From positions 22,136,899 to 22,200,898 of the forward strand of contig NC_052394.1 of assembly GCF_009389715.1 (NCBI RefSeq): a stretch of DNA of 64,000 bases. Direction: 5' to 3'. The translations under genes and the position numbers were made by a program. Under the pieces are notes generated by a model that did no database searches, was not told where the DNA came from, and saw only the letters and a program-made list of their open reading frames with translations. Numbering within the stretch: position 1 is the stretch's first letter; each line of letters opens with the position of its first letter. This DNA comes from Phoenix dactylifera. Lineage: Eukaryota > Streptophyta > Magnoliopsida > Arecales > Arecaceae. Shown here piece by piece: positions 1-17,032 of the stretch.

Positions 1-116
1 AATGACTTTTGATGCTATTCCTGTTTAACTCACATGATTTTCTTTTAAATTCAAAATGTGTAATATTTAGTGGTTATAGTTGTTGTCACATTAAAACTTA
101 CTGGTATGAGCTGCAG

Positions 117-5655
<5,539 letters not shown>

Positions 5656-6410
5656 TTGACAAGCTATCTGCTAGGTTCTTTGTTGAAGTGAGTTGGATTA
5701 GCAGACTCTCGCAGCATTCTGGGGAATTGAAAACGATCGAGGCATATTCGATTAATGCCACTTCTATTCCTTGATGGAGTCTTCTTCTTTTTTTATTTAT
5801 GCAGATCCAAGGCCTGTATGTGACTCTTCTTTTCTTATTGGTAATTGTGGGAACCATGAGGTTGGTTGTCATACAGGAATTACAAACGTCGGTTGATGGA
5901 GAGTTTGTTAAGGGATATTGGTAGATTTTGAAGATGTAATGATGTGATTAAATTTTGATTTTCTTCTATCTGACTAGAATTGAATTTGCTGTCTGATTTA
6001 TTGCAGTCATTCTGAGATGGTTAGTTATTGTGTCGACCATCTGTAAGGGATGTTAATGGGACAGATTTAGCATGATTAGTGAAAAAATTGAAGTCAAACC
6101 TACCATCACTAGTCTCTGAAGTTGAAATCGAAATCCAATAGTTTTTAAAATATAAATTATAACCGTAAAAAAAATCGTAAAGTTGGAATTGAAAAATCAA
6201 AAATTATTCAACTTTTTTTTTATTTCAAAATTTTTGTATATAGATATCAAAATTAAAATATCATCTATGATTTTCATATAATTTATACTAACTCAATTAA
6301 TAAATAAAATTATTAATTAAAGATAAGAATACAATCATTTAACAAATATAATAATTTAAGTTAAAAATAAGTTCAACTACATCAAATAAAACAAGTTCGG
6401 CAAATATGAT

Positions 6411-6478
6411 AATCACGAAGAAGAAGTGAAGTGAAGGAAAAAAATAATCACGAAGAAGAAGTGAAGTGAAGGAAAAAA
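6411..6478. repeat. 35-bp tandem duplication
   Basis: The unit beginning AATCACGAAGAAGAAGTGAA occurs at 6411 and again at 6446, nearly identical, so the copy is recent compared with the surrounding AT-rich sequence. Confidence 0.85.
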
Positions 6479-7367
6479 TTCTCTTGTCTCTAAGATTTGT
6501 CCATTTAGTTATTTATCCATTAACAATTTAAATTAGATAGGATAGGGAGTTAGGACTTATTCTAAATAAAGAGGTTACTAAAAAGTATTGGGTATATTTG
6601 ATTTTGGGTTGGGTTCGAGTTCACCGAAACCAAAATCGAATAATTTTTAATTTTTAAAATTATTACTAAAACTATTTTTATTTAATTTCAGTTAAAATCG
6701 TCTTCTGGAGGGGGGTAAAATATTCGGATATCCATCTTTGTTGGCATCCTTAAGTGGGAAATCTATACATGGGTTTCTGAAGGCTACAAAGCCTATTTTG
6801 ATTTTTAGGTGCATAGATGAATGATGCCTTCTTGATATAACAGAACGTTACCTCCATGCAATTCGTTGAATGCTAGATTCAAATTCTTCTCAGCGGTTTT
6901 CTCCAGATGGGAAGAAGAATCATAGCAGATCGGTAGTGAAATGCCACGAGTTCCTTTTCGTTCCAGGTCTAATCTCAGAAATGGCCTATTTTGGGTCCGC
7001 TCTGTTTGTTTCTTCTCAACAGGGCCCAGTTAGGAAATTGGATCAAGGCTTTGTATGGACTCTAGCTTCCATTAAATTTGACAGAAATCCAGCTCAATGC
7101 TCAACTTCGCGTGTGGATCAGGCGAGTGTAGACCCTATCAAATTTCAAAGAAATCCAGCTAAACTGAACTTCACTTGGGGACAGGGTTAGGGTTAGGTCG
7201 GTGGTTTTTTTTTTTCCTTTCTAAAATGAATGATTCATATAATTCTAGCACTTATACATCTAAAAAAAATCAAAAATACAGTACAGCAGCTCCCTCTGCT
7301 CGATCTATAAGGCATCTCTAAAGTAATTGGCCACATACGAAGCCATCTAGTCCATAATTCTATTAGC

Positions 7368-7370
<3 letters not shown>

Positions 7371-7401
<31 letters not shown>
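7371..7401. repeat. (TA)n microsatellite
   Basis: About fifteen TA units upstream of ELP5. Confidence 0.9.
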
Positions 7402-7404
<3 letters not shown>

Positions 7405-7649
7405 GCTTAGACGATCATGCTCGAAGCAGGAGGTAACACCACCGTCTATATATTTTTGGACCAGCCGATTATCCAAAGTCACCCGGTCGCTGCTCTTTCG
7501 AGCAAGAAATGAGTCCGCCCTAGTCACCGCTCGCTCTTTTTCTCTTTTTGTACTCAAATTAAAAAAGAAAATAAAAAACTGCTGAGCCCGGTCGAGACAA
7601 CTAGGGTTTAGTCCCCTCCTCCTCCTCCTCTCTCTCGCTAGGATTTCCG

Positions 7650-10600
7650 ATGGCGGAAACCATCTGCAGGTCCCTGAGGGACGGATCTCTCGAGGGAGAG
7701 CAGGCCCCAGCCCTCACCATCAAAGACTCCCTCCAAAGCCCTCTCGGTTCCCACGTCTTCGATCACTTCCTCTCTACCCTCGTTTCCCACATCTCCGCTG
7801 GAAGATCTCAAGCCAGGTTATCTTCAAATGAAACCCCTGTTTAATTTCTCGAGACTTAACTGAGTTATGATGAACTACCCAACGCAGCGGTCTGGTTCTC
7901 GTTGCGTTTAATCGGAGCCCGTCTTTCTACTTGGATTTGTTCAAGAGAAAAGGATTAGATGCCTCTCCGGTCGATAAATCGTAAGAAATTTGGGATATGG
8001 AATGCTTCATTTAGCTTGTCCGGTTGTTGCTAGTTACTCGTTTGGTTCTGATTTGGAACTCTGCTCTCGTGCATGTTAGGTTTCGGATCTTGGATTGCTT
8101 TTCGGATCCACTCGGGTGGAAGGACCGGCTTGTGGACTCAGCGAGTGCGGAGAAGTCCATTTTGAAGGACTCTGCTACTGTTTTCAAGAATGTGAGGGAT
8201 GTCAATAAGTTGTCGTCTTCGATTCTTGATCTTGGAAATGGTATGCTGTGTGAATAGGTTCTCTCTCTCTTTTTTTTTTCGATTACTGGAAAAGTAGCCG
8301 GCTACTTCCTCATGTTCTCTTCTTGGCTGGTTCCATTGGAGTTCATGAGCTCTCACGCCATGTTTGTGCGGTCTCAGGGTTTATTGGGGAAGGCAAGGTT
8401 CGGTTTGCTGTCGCCATTGACTTGGTATGCCCATTATTTCCCAGAGTAATATGTTCTGTACGTGAGAATTAAAAATAAAAATAATGCAGCCATAAAGCTC
8501 AAATTTTGTAAGGGCATGCTGGGAAAATGCATCTATACACTACATTTCAATCTTGATACTTGCCATTAAATCATTGACTTGTTCTTTCTTACTCTGCAAA
8601 ATGCGTTAATTGGCGTGAGTTGCATTCACATTATGCGATGATTGAGATTTTGGATGGCTTTCTTTTGTCAGAGTTACTTTGCAACCTGTCCTTGGAGGCC
8701 TTTAGGATCAGTTTGTTTAAGAGCTTTTCTAAGTGCTCTGATCATACTGATCAGACCAAACCATTCCGAGAGGGTTTCGATCTAGCGTGATCTGATAATT
8801 GTATTTAAAGGATTTCCATATCAAGCTCCAGAAATTTGGATCTGATCTAAAATGAACTGCATGGGGATTTGTGTACCATCAACATCACCAGCAGCAATCA
8901 CCAAACCACATGTATGCTAACCTTGTATCATCAATATTGTTGCCTAGGTGGTTGCTTGACGTTCACATGTTCTACAAGTTATGGGGCATTGTACTGTTTT
9001 TTGTCTTAGTTTCATGTATCATGCACTCAAAATTCTTTTATATATTTGATTCTTTCTTGATGCTGCCTTTAACTACTTATTCTGTTTCCATTTTTATTCA
9101 GGATAGAGTCAGTCTTCAAACATGGTTTTAATTGACTTTTTTTTATTTCACTACCCATATTATTGAAATCTGATTTTTCTACACTTTTCAGGTTAGTAAT
9201 ATGCTGAGGCATGTTTCATTACCATCTGTTGCAGGCTTACTTAATAACCTTCGCAGCAATGGTATGCTTGTTCTTCTAAATTCTATTTTGACATTCTTTT
9301 CTTTGAAGAAAATTAAGATAGGGAGAGATATCGAGTTAATGTTAGCATCCTGTTCATCACTCATCTGGCCATTCAGTTAACTTGCTAATTCTTCTAAACT
9401 AGAGCTGCACATTTCTTTTTCTGGTGCTTCTGTTTCAATTGAATGACTTATGGACAATACTAGACTTCAATATAGCCTGGTGTTGATGGAACAACACTTA
9501 ATCATCATTTAACTGTGATTATGATATTTAAATTATCTGTTAAAATTTAGTTGCTGCTAAATTGTTTTCTAATGTTACATGCACGTTCTATCAGTTCATG
9601 GAATCAAATCATAGTTACCAGAGAAACATAAAGTTGAGATGGATGTTTGAGAATGTAGACAATCGACCCACTTTAATTTGCCTTCTCTACTTGCAGATCG
9701 AATTTCATGTATCTTTTGGTTAATACACTCAGACCTTCATGAACCCAGGGCCTCTGCAGCTCTTGAATATATTTCCACTATGGTTGCCAGTTTAGAACCA
9801 ATGATGCAATCTAGTGATGGGCAAAAAACTTCAGGAAGCTTGCTTTGGCTTGAAGAAAATTCTCGTAAAGCAAAGTTTCATGTGCGTCTGAAGCGTCGTA
9901 ATGGACGAGTTAAACTGCTTGTAAGCTCTGTCCTTCTTCATTCAATCTCTCCTCTCCTTTTTGGTATTTATTCAATTGTTGTTATTGGTTTTAAAATTGC
10001 AATCTGATTATGCTTTCCAGTATGAAGAACTACATATGGAACAAGCTGAGATTAGATTTGAAGCAGCATCTTCTGTAAAGACAATAGTCGATCAAAACCT
10101 CCTGCCAAGGGTCAGTGCCATGAAGTCATCAGTATATTCTTAACTTTGGGAGTCTAGAAGCTCCCATCATTCTCACTTTTTAGGATGCAGCAGTACATAA
10201 GCAGACGTGCATGGTTGTATTACACGTTACATGTAACTCCCTTCTTCAACAGGTTCAATTCAATCTCCAGCTATCAGATAAGGAACGAGCTGACAGGTCA
10301 AACGTTGTCCTTCCATTTGAACATCAAGGTATGAGTTTAGACTTTTGCAAAATTGAAAATTAGCATTTTCCTTGGTTGATATAGTTTAGGGGGCACTGCT
10401 TGTTGCAATGGTAAAAGGCTTAGGGTGACAGGCGCAATGGTGCAGGTTTTAGTCCTAGGGCAGCCATTTTGTTGAAAATATGCCAAAGGTTAGATTTGTT
10501 CGCATTCTGCCCTCTCAGGACCCTGGATTACTGCGGACCATAACTGGGTAATGGCCCTTTTAATTTATAATTGTCCTCACATTATGTAGGTTTCGTGTGT

Positions 10601-11381
10601 TTGTTTTCATTATGACCTTAAAAGATAATAAAGTTATTTTCCCATTTTTAGTTTATTTTGATGTTTTGTATATATAGAAACACACACACATATGTATGTC
10701 TTTGTGTGCCTGTGGGTGTTTTTTCTTTTTGTTTTTTTTTTTGGGGGGGGGGGGGAGGGGGTGGGGTTGTGAGGGAGGCACAAAGATAATGCTCGCTAAA
10801 GTTTTCAATGATGGCCATTGCTATGAATACTCGAAGATTTGACTTCTGAAGGTGGGTTGCAAAGGAAGTGATTTTAATGCAGACATGTTGTAGCCACTAA
10901 CTTAATGACAATTTAATTAAATTTTAGGCATGCACAAGGTAAATAGGTACTACTACTGCTTAGTAGCTATGACACAAACTTCTGGTGATGTTATGATATT
11001 ATATCAGATTTGTTGAGCAGAAGCATAAGCTTTAAAAATGTAACTGAACAGCATCTGAAGCACTGCACAAGCATTAAATTTATGATATATGGCAACATTG
11101 TTGCAGGCATTTTGTTATTTGCCTTTTACTTTTTCCAAATTGTCAAAATATACTGACCATGTTGAATTATGTCAGGAAATGGTGAGGCTATACAGATATA
11201 TGATGGGCGGCGATCCCTTTCTGAGGGCCAGAAAGATCCCCATTTGATGCAGCCTTCTGCGTTTTCTCATAAAATGGACGCTCAGTCCAATAATGATAAG
11301 GGTGAAATACATTATATTCGTGATTCAGATGATGAGCGACCCGATTCGGATGAGGACCCAGATGATGATTTGGATATATAA
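7650..11381 (+). CDS. ELP5: Elongator complex protein 5
   Basis: Nine exons keep one frame: 7650-7816, 7888-7980, 8080-8240, 8378-8424, 9192-9261, 9697-9920, 10021-10110, 10253-10328, 11176-11381, giving 377 aa. The start is the first ATG after a CT-rich leader and opens [17 protein letters not shown], as in plant ELP5. Other conserved stretches are [46 protein letters not shown] and [12 protein letters not shown], and the protein ends in an acidic tail ([16 protein letters not shown]). ELP5 has a RecA-like fold without ATPase motifs and forms, with ELP4 and ELP6, the ring of the Elongator complex. Elongator makes the cm5-type modification of wobble uridine in tRNA; in Arabidopsis loss alters leaf shape and stress response (recalled). 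The gene sits head-to-tail about 2 kb after RuvB-like 1. Intron 8 carries a SINE. No break seen. Confidence 0.93.
10395..10562 (+). mobile_element. Au-like tRNA-derived SINE relic in ELP5 intron 8
   Basis: The stretch starts near TTGTTGCAATGGTAAAAGGC (tRNA-like head), continues with a decayed B box (GGTTTTAGTCCTA), then the body landmarks CAGCC, CATTCTGCCC, GGACCCTGG and ends ATGGCCCTTTT. That order of landmarks is the one I know from the Au family of plant SINEs. It is well diverged, so old. A short, clear target duplication was not found. Confidence 0.65.
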
Positions 11382-14300
11382 AACCCTTATCATTCAGTGG
11401 CTTACTATGAAAATTAAATACGAAACAACTTAATGTTGCCGTGTGGTGCCATTCTTCATATATCTAAAAAAGGTCCTTAAGGTGTCATGAACAAGCAACT
11501 TGGTGCTGAGGGATTCTTGTTTACCTCTGATTCTGGAACCCAGTTTTGTGAATATGCAAGTTATGAAGAGGATGTAAAAACGAATTGTTATATAGCATAG
11601 CTGAGTTCTGTTTGTAGGACTAGTAGAATTCTTGGACCTTTTTAATGAAAAAAATTGATAATAGAGTTAGGTGTTTAGATCAAGCAAAATTCTTTGTGCT
11701 GATATAAATCTCTTGGTTTTTGTATCGCTTATGATTTCATTATCTGGCTGCTTTTACGAGATGGCAATGTGGTTAAACAGATTGCGATTATGGTCCTCAT
11801 TGACTAGTCTCGGCTCGAGCATCGGTAGGTTAACTTTTTGCATGCCATGCGTCCGATTAACAAGTCCAGATTCAAGTTTTACCTGTCTTTCTATATGATG
11901 TGTATGAAATATAGTTAGTCGGCAGGAGGTAGTTTTGTCTTGCAAGATTTGTTACTGTGGTTTGCTTTGCTTGGTTAATGGGGCTCTTCGAGGCTAGTTT
12001 AGACTCTGTGCCTTGCACAGTTTACTGTTTTATTTTAGAAGTGCGTGTATCCTTTTTTTTTTTAAAAAAGTTTGATTTAGAATGATAAGTTTGCTCCTTA
12101 TAGGCTTCCTTCCAAAGGTGTGAACAAGTTTGCAGCGAACGGTCCTGTATAGTATGTATCGAAGACCTCTGGCGTGATTCTTGCAGTTTACTGGCAGAAT
12201 AATCTTGACGTTGATAAGCTTCGTTGTCAAAAGCCTGGTACTAGGCTGCTATCAACCATGACCTGGACTTGCAGCTGCCTGTGGCTTCTGTTATGCAGTA
12301 CACTGCCAACGACATCAAGCATGACTCTATGCGTCTCATAATGAAGATGCTGCCAGAAATATTCCATACCTGCATTTAGTGGTTTTGATTGGATGAAAAA
12401 CGATTGCATTCAATCGTTGGGAATTATTCGTCACTTTTGATATCTATATAATTAGTTTCAACCATAAGTCGATGCCAGAGGACAAATAAACAAACAAATA
12501 TCTGTTCCACCCATCTATCAGTCCATGAATAGGTAGCTGCAAGTCTCTCAAGATAAACAAGGTAAAAAAGAACGTAGTAATGTAAGGCTAATTGCCTAAC
12601 GTGATAGGTCAGAAATTACAACACTGGCAACATCCTTTGAAACTAGCATGGCATATGACATGATGTAGATATATCAAGACTCTCATATTGTTCGGTACTT
12701 TTGCCCGGAATAATGATGGAAAAGGCTGCTGAAATGCACCCCATAAACTCGTTATTGTGATTGCAGAGTTCAAGCATCAGTAGCTTGTTATAAGAAAGTA
12801 TGATGTACGAAGAAATAAGAAAGCTGACTGTCATAGAAGAGCAGATGTCAGCATAAGTCCATTTACTCTAAAATATGTTACTTGAGGCTGTCAAGGATTT
12901 GGATAAAAAGGTTTCAATTTTTCAGAGCTGCAAGCCATGTCCGGGGGGAAGCCTTCGTCTGTGATTTTTTGTGGCATTATTTTTTGCTTTTATTTATTTA
13001 ATTTTTTAATCATTTATTTTTGAAAATGGGGGGAAGCCTTCGTCTGTGAACGCCCTTTTTCCTTCAATGTGAATAAGCAAGAAGATCCTTTGAATTAACC
13101 GTGGCTGTCCATGATCTATGCCAAGTTTATCAGATATGTAACTGATTTCGCTATCTAATGTCTGACCTAAAGGTTCGGCCTTGATTAAAACATGAGCCTA
13201 TTTGCATCCAACTCCACCATGGGCAACATTATCATTTAATTGGTCAATCTTTGATTAGTGTGCTGAAACCTATTAAGGTTCGACTAAGGGACATGATCAT
13301 GTCACATTGGTTGCAATGGATGTTTTAGTGGCACAAGCATTAGGTGTATTCAATGTTTGAGGAACAAACACAAATATAATTAGGGGCGGGACCAGGATTT
13401 TTTTCCCTTTCAGAGAGCATGATTATTAAGAATGAATAAAATCTCTTTATATAATTAGAAAATATAAATATCTTTTAAGATCTATTTTAGATTGACAAAA
13501 TGAATTATTGAAAATGACAAATTTCACTTGTGGAATGAGAAAATTTAGAAATGTTGTTTCAAGACATATTTTGATCAACAAACCAAATGAGTAAATTGTT
13601 AATAATGGAACTACAATTTTTGTTCTTAGAAAAATATATTTACTTTATCTTCCATTTGTGTTATTAATATTTTATCATTGTTTAACTGCTGCAAAATTTT
13701 ATGGTCATATTGATAATATATAAAATTAATAAAAAACTTATTTTAAATATGGATTGCTGTAGAATAATGAGATAAAGTATTGAAAGTTCATGATTCATAT
13801 CTAAGAGAACATCTAATAACATTGATGTAACTAGATATTGATTTTTATTTTCTTCACTAAAAATATCAATCTAGGAATTGATAAATTTTACCAGAATAGA
13901 AAAAATGTCTATCAGTGTTACAATTAACATAGGGGATTATCAGAAGTATTGTGCCTCAACTTTCTCCTTTTGGACCGTAGATTTTGTGGGCTTTGAATGT
14001 TTCTATTTGGATCGGAATAGTAAGGAAAAATATTAGTTATAACAGAAATTATTTTGAAAAGATCAGGGTTATACTAGGAATCAAATAATGGATATGAAAA
14101 GATTTTTGGAAATGCGTATTGTCTAAAATTTATGATATGATAGAGGAGTGGAAATCGAGCTTTTGTTTCGATTTCTCTAATTTTCAATTACTTTTCCTTT
14201 TTCTTCTTTTATGAAGGGACCGACATAGTTGGAAAACACAAATAGCTTGCTTTTCAGCTCTGTGCTATATCTCCATGCATCGATCTATTTACTACAATTT

Positions 14301-16475
14301 GAAAGATTAGGAGTACGTGGAACGGTGGAAGAAAGCTACAACCTGTTTCAGTAATCTATTACCAATACATATCTATTTATTAAAAAAGAAAAATAATATC
14401 TCCTTTTGGACCTCTTGATTATTTTTTTGGTCATCAACTGACACTCAATGTGGATATTAAATAAAGGGAGTATCTAGTAAAAATTTTTGCAAAGATTCCA
14501 GAAATAACGACCATAGCATCTGGGAGCAATCTGTTGAGCTCACGTTCTCAGCGCTACTCTGCTTATTGGAAAAAAAAATAAAAGTAAAAAATAAAACAAC
14601 TCCCAGCTCTTTCCAACCTCGCTCTCCAATATCCATACCCTGAAACAGAGCTTATGTTCCAAGAAATATTGCAACATAAAGATCATTTGGAAACAAGAAA
14701 CTTGTCTTTTGCCTGTTCAGTGGGGAGACAAAATCGAACACCAATTAAATAGAGACCAAAAGGATGGCCTTCGAGAACAAAGGCATCAGTATCGCCAGCC
14801 CTATATCATTAACATCTCAACGTCTTGCAAGTAAAACATAATGTGATATAAGCGCAAAAATTTGAGCAAGGAAGTCCCATACACTATGAAAGTTTCTAAT
14901 TGGTTTACCAGAGGGGGAAAAAAAAAGCTCATACAAGTTTGATTGCTCTGCTTAGTTGGAGGGCGAATGCCTTGAAATAAGACCAAAGAATTTAGTGTTA
15001 TATGTGGGCAACTCTGCATGAGTTCCATAGAATAATATAATACATTCAGACGTTTGAATAAAACGTTAATAGGCTACTGTCATGACGAGATTTCGCATAA
15101 GCATTGGGTAAAGTCAAAGAGTTGAAAAAATTTGGAAAGAAGCTAACCATATGTGATGGTTGAACCTCATATCCACTCAACTTTAGCTTTTGTTCTTATT
15201 GTAAATAATTCATAAACAATAATTACTTTGTTGAAATTAAGTTTATACCCTAATCTATCTTGTATATTATATTGCAGCCTATAGTCTGCCTCATGTATTT
15301 CCATGCGCTATATGAAACAATATGAAATAAATGCACTCTCCATTCTCCCTTCTTCAATTCCAATGGGACTATGGTTGTATCTTCAGCGCAAAAGAATGAT
15401 TCACTTTCCTTCAAGAGAATCCACCGATCGATCCCCACCACACGGATCTCAAAGCACTCCGGTGTTGTCATTAATCTGTCTGCACAGATATCAAAGTGAT
15501 CAGTTGATGATCCAATAATGGATTTGCACTAAGAAAGGTGAAGGTGAATCTTTCTTTGGTGCAAAAGATACAATCAGAGTCGGCTTCAAAGGTAACCCTA
15601 CCCTTTCTTCAAATTTACCTCCACATGTTTTGCATTCTAGTTGGTTAATTTGCAGAAAGTTATGGATTGATTTTTTTTTTTTGTTTTGCCAATTCTCTGG
15701 CTCAAATTAAGAGAAAAAATCCCCTTGTTATCATGATTTGCCACCACTTCAAACCGTTATTTATTCCATCTCCCATCAATCTTAACAGTACTAGCTGGTC
15801 TACCAAATAAATGAACAAATTATCCATAAAATTCTTCTTTCTTAAGAAAATTAACATATTTATTTTCTTCTCTCAAATCTCATCCATCATCAAACACCTC
15901 TCCATGCATCTCCACGTGTTAAAAGGATTGCTGAGCTACCACCAAACGACTCTTCCGTCAACTTCTATCTTTTTTTTTTTGTTATTTATGGTTTTACAGA
16001 AAGAAACAGTCTCCCCTCATCAACTCAAGCAAGGGAAAGAGAAGACACCGTTCGCGTCCAGCTCAATCCAAAGCAAACAAAAAGTGAGAGGAAGAAAGGT
16101 GATCGCGATCTAACACGAGCACCAGAGCCCACCACGTGTCGACACAAAGAGACAAAACACCAGCAAATTCCAGAAAAATTACACGTAATAATGGACCACT
16201 TGTTCCGTGCTGCCACCTGTACATTAAATTAAGAACACTAGCAACCGGCCGTCCCGATCGGCACATTCCCACCCAGGTGCTCCCTCTCCATAAACTGGAA
16301 CAGTTTAATTTGGAGCTTATTTAACTGCTTTTCCACCCTAGGCTTGGGGTGGAATTTACAACGTGCTGCCACTAGCTTCAGCACGAGTAGGTGCAATAAA
16401 TTAATAGACTTTTTTTTTTTTCCAGAAGACTTTGGAGGTTGATCATGACGGCAATGGAACGAAGGGATGGATCTG
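11382..16475. other. Intergenic region without a recognised gene
   Basis: The first few hundred bases are the 3' flank of ELP5. Around 12100-12390 there are short codon-like stretches in two frames (for example DLDLQLPVASVMQYTAN read from 12261 onward) interrupted by stops; I do not recognise the source. From 13400 to 14500 the DNA is AT-rich and featureless. At 16100-16350 it becomes GC-richer with a G-box-like CCACGTGTCG near 16132; this lies just downstream of the small gene's stop. Nothing else can be supported. Confidence 0.4.
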
Positions 16476-17032
16476 TTAGTCTTCGTCGTCAGGATCTATG
16501 GCAGCCGTCTCAGCCAGCATCTTTTGGATCATTTGCATTGTCTCCATCTCCAACACCCGCTCCTCCCTCTCCCGCCTGTATGCCTCGAAGAACTCCTTGT
16601 TCTCCTTCTCCAGCTCCGTCCATACTAACACAGCACACAAAAGTTGAACACAGAACCTTCTCCACAATAACCTTTGTGTTAGCTAGGTACTAAACCTTAT
16701 GTGTTTGTTTTCCTTTAAATAAGCTCTAAAATACAGCATGAAGATGAAGTGGGGAGGCAGGAGTAGTAGTAGAAGAAAGGTTACCAGTAGACGTGATGAC
16801 AGGATTAATGTTAGCATGCTTGGAGAGGGCTTCCACGCACTCGTCCTTGTTCATGTGGAAGAGAAGGCACTTCTCTATCAGATGTTGCACCTATGATCAA
16901 GGCACATATATAGATCCCATGAATGAAGTAACAAGAAAAAGTTAGCGATCAGAAGAAAAAAAAAAAGGGTTTTCAGGTTTTCATTTCTCATATTACCATT
17001 CGGATGTAGGAAGCTGATGAAGAGTCAGCCAT
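16476..17032 (-). CDS. Small plant-specific protein, TIGR01589 (A_thal_3526) type
   Basis: Three exons on the minus strand: 16997-17032 (MADSSSASYIRM), 16785-16890, 16476-16624 (stop), giving 96 aa. The core, VQHLIEKCLLFHMNKDECVE followed by ALSKHANINPVITSTVW and ELEKENKEFFEAY, matches what I know of the plant-only domain called protein 1589 of unknown function, which is normally 80-100 aa with this exon split. The C-terminal half is charged and probably helical (EAYRREREERVLEMET), ending in acidic DPDDED. No signal peptide or membrane segment. A TATA-like TATTTATA lies near 17130 on the same strand. Function is not established; an Arabidopsis relative has been linked to etiolation-like growth when overexpressed (from memory). 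No defect seen. Confidence 0.85.

Larger units (their letters stand above)
5656..7649. other. Intergenic region between RUVBL1 and ELP5
   Basis: It contains the 3' flank of RuvB-like 1, a very AT-rich block at about 6100-6720 whose ends (GGATGTTAA near 6050 and its approximate complement near 6750) resemble a decayed hAT-type MITE, a short tandem duplication at 6411-6478, a diverged ~69-bp duplication at 7065-7165, a (TA)n tract, and the CT-rich 5' leader of ELP5 just before 7650. I see no further gene. Confidence 0.5.

Noticed and set aside
6050-6750. hAT-type MITE around the AT-rich block after RuvB-like 1
   Set aside because: The ends look alike, but no 8-bp duplication could be found, so it is not listed as an element.
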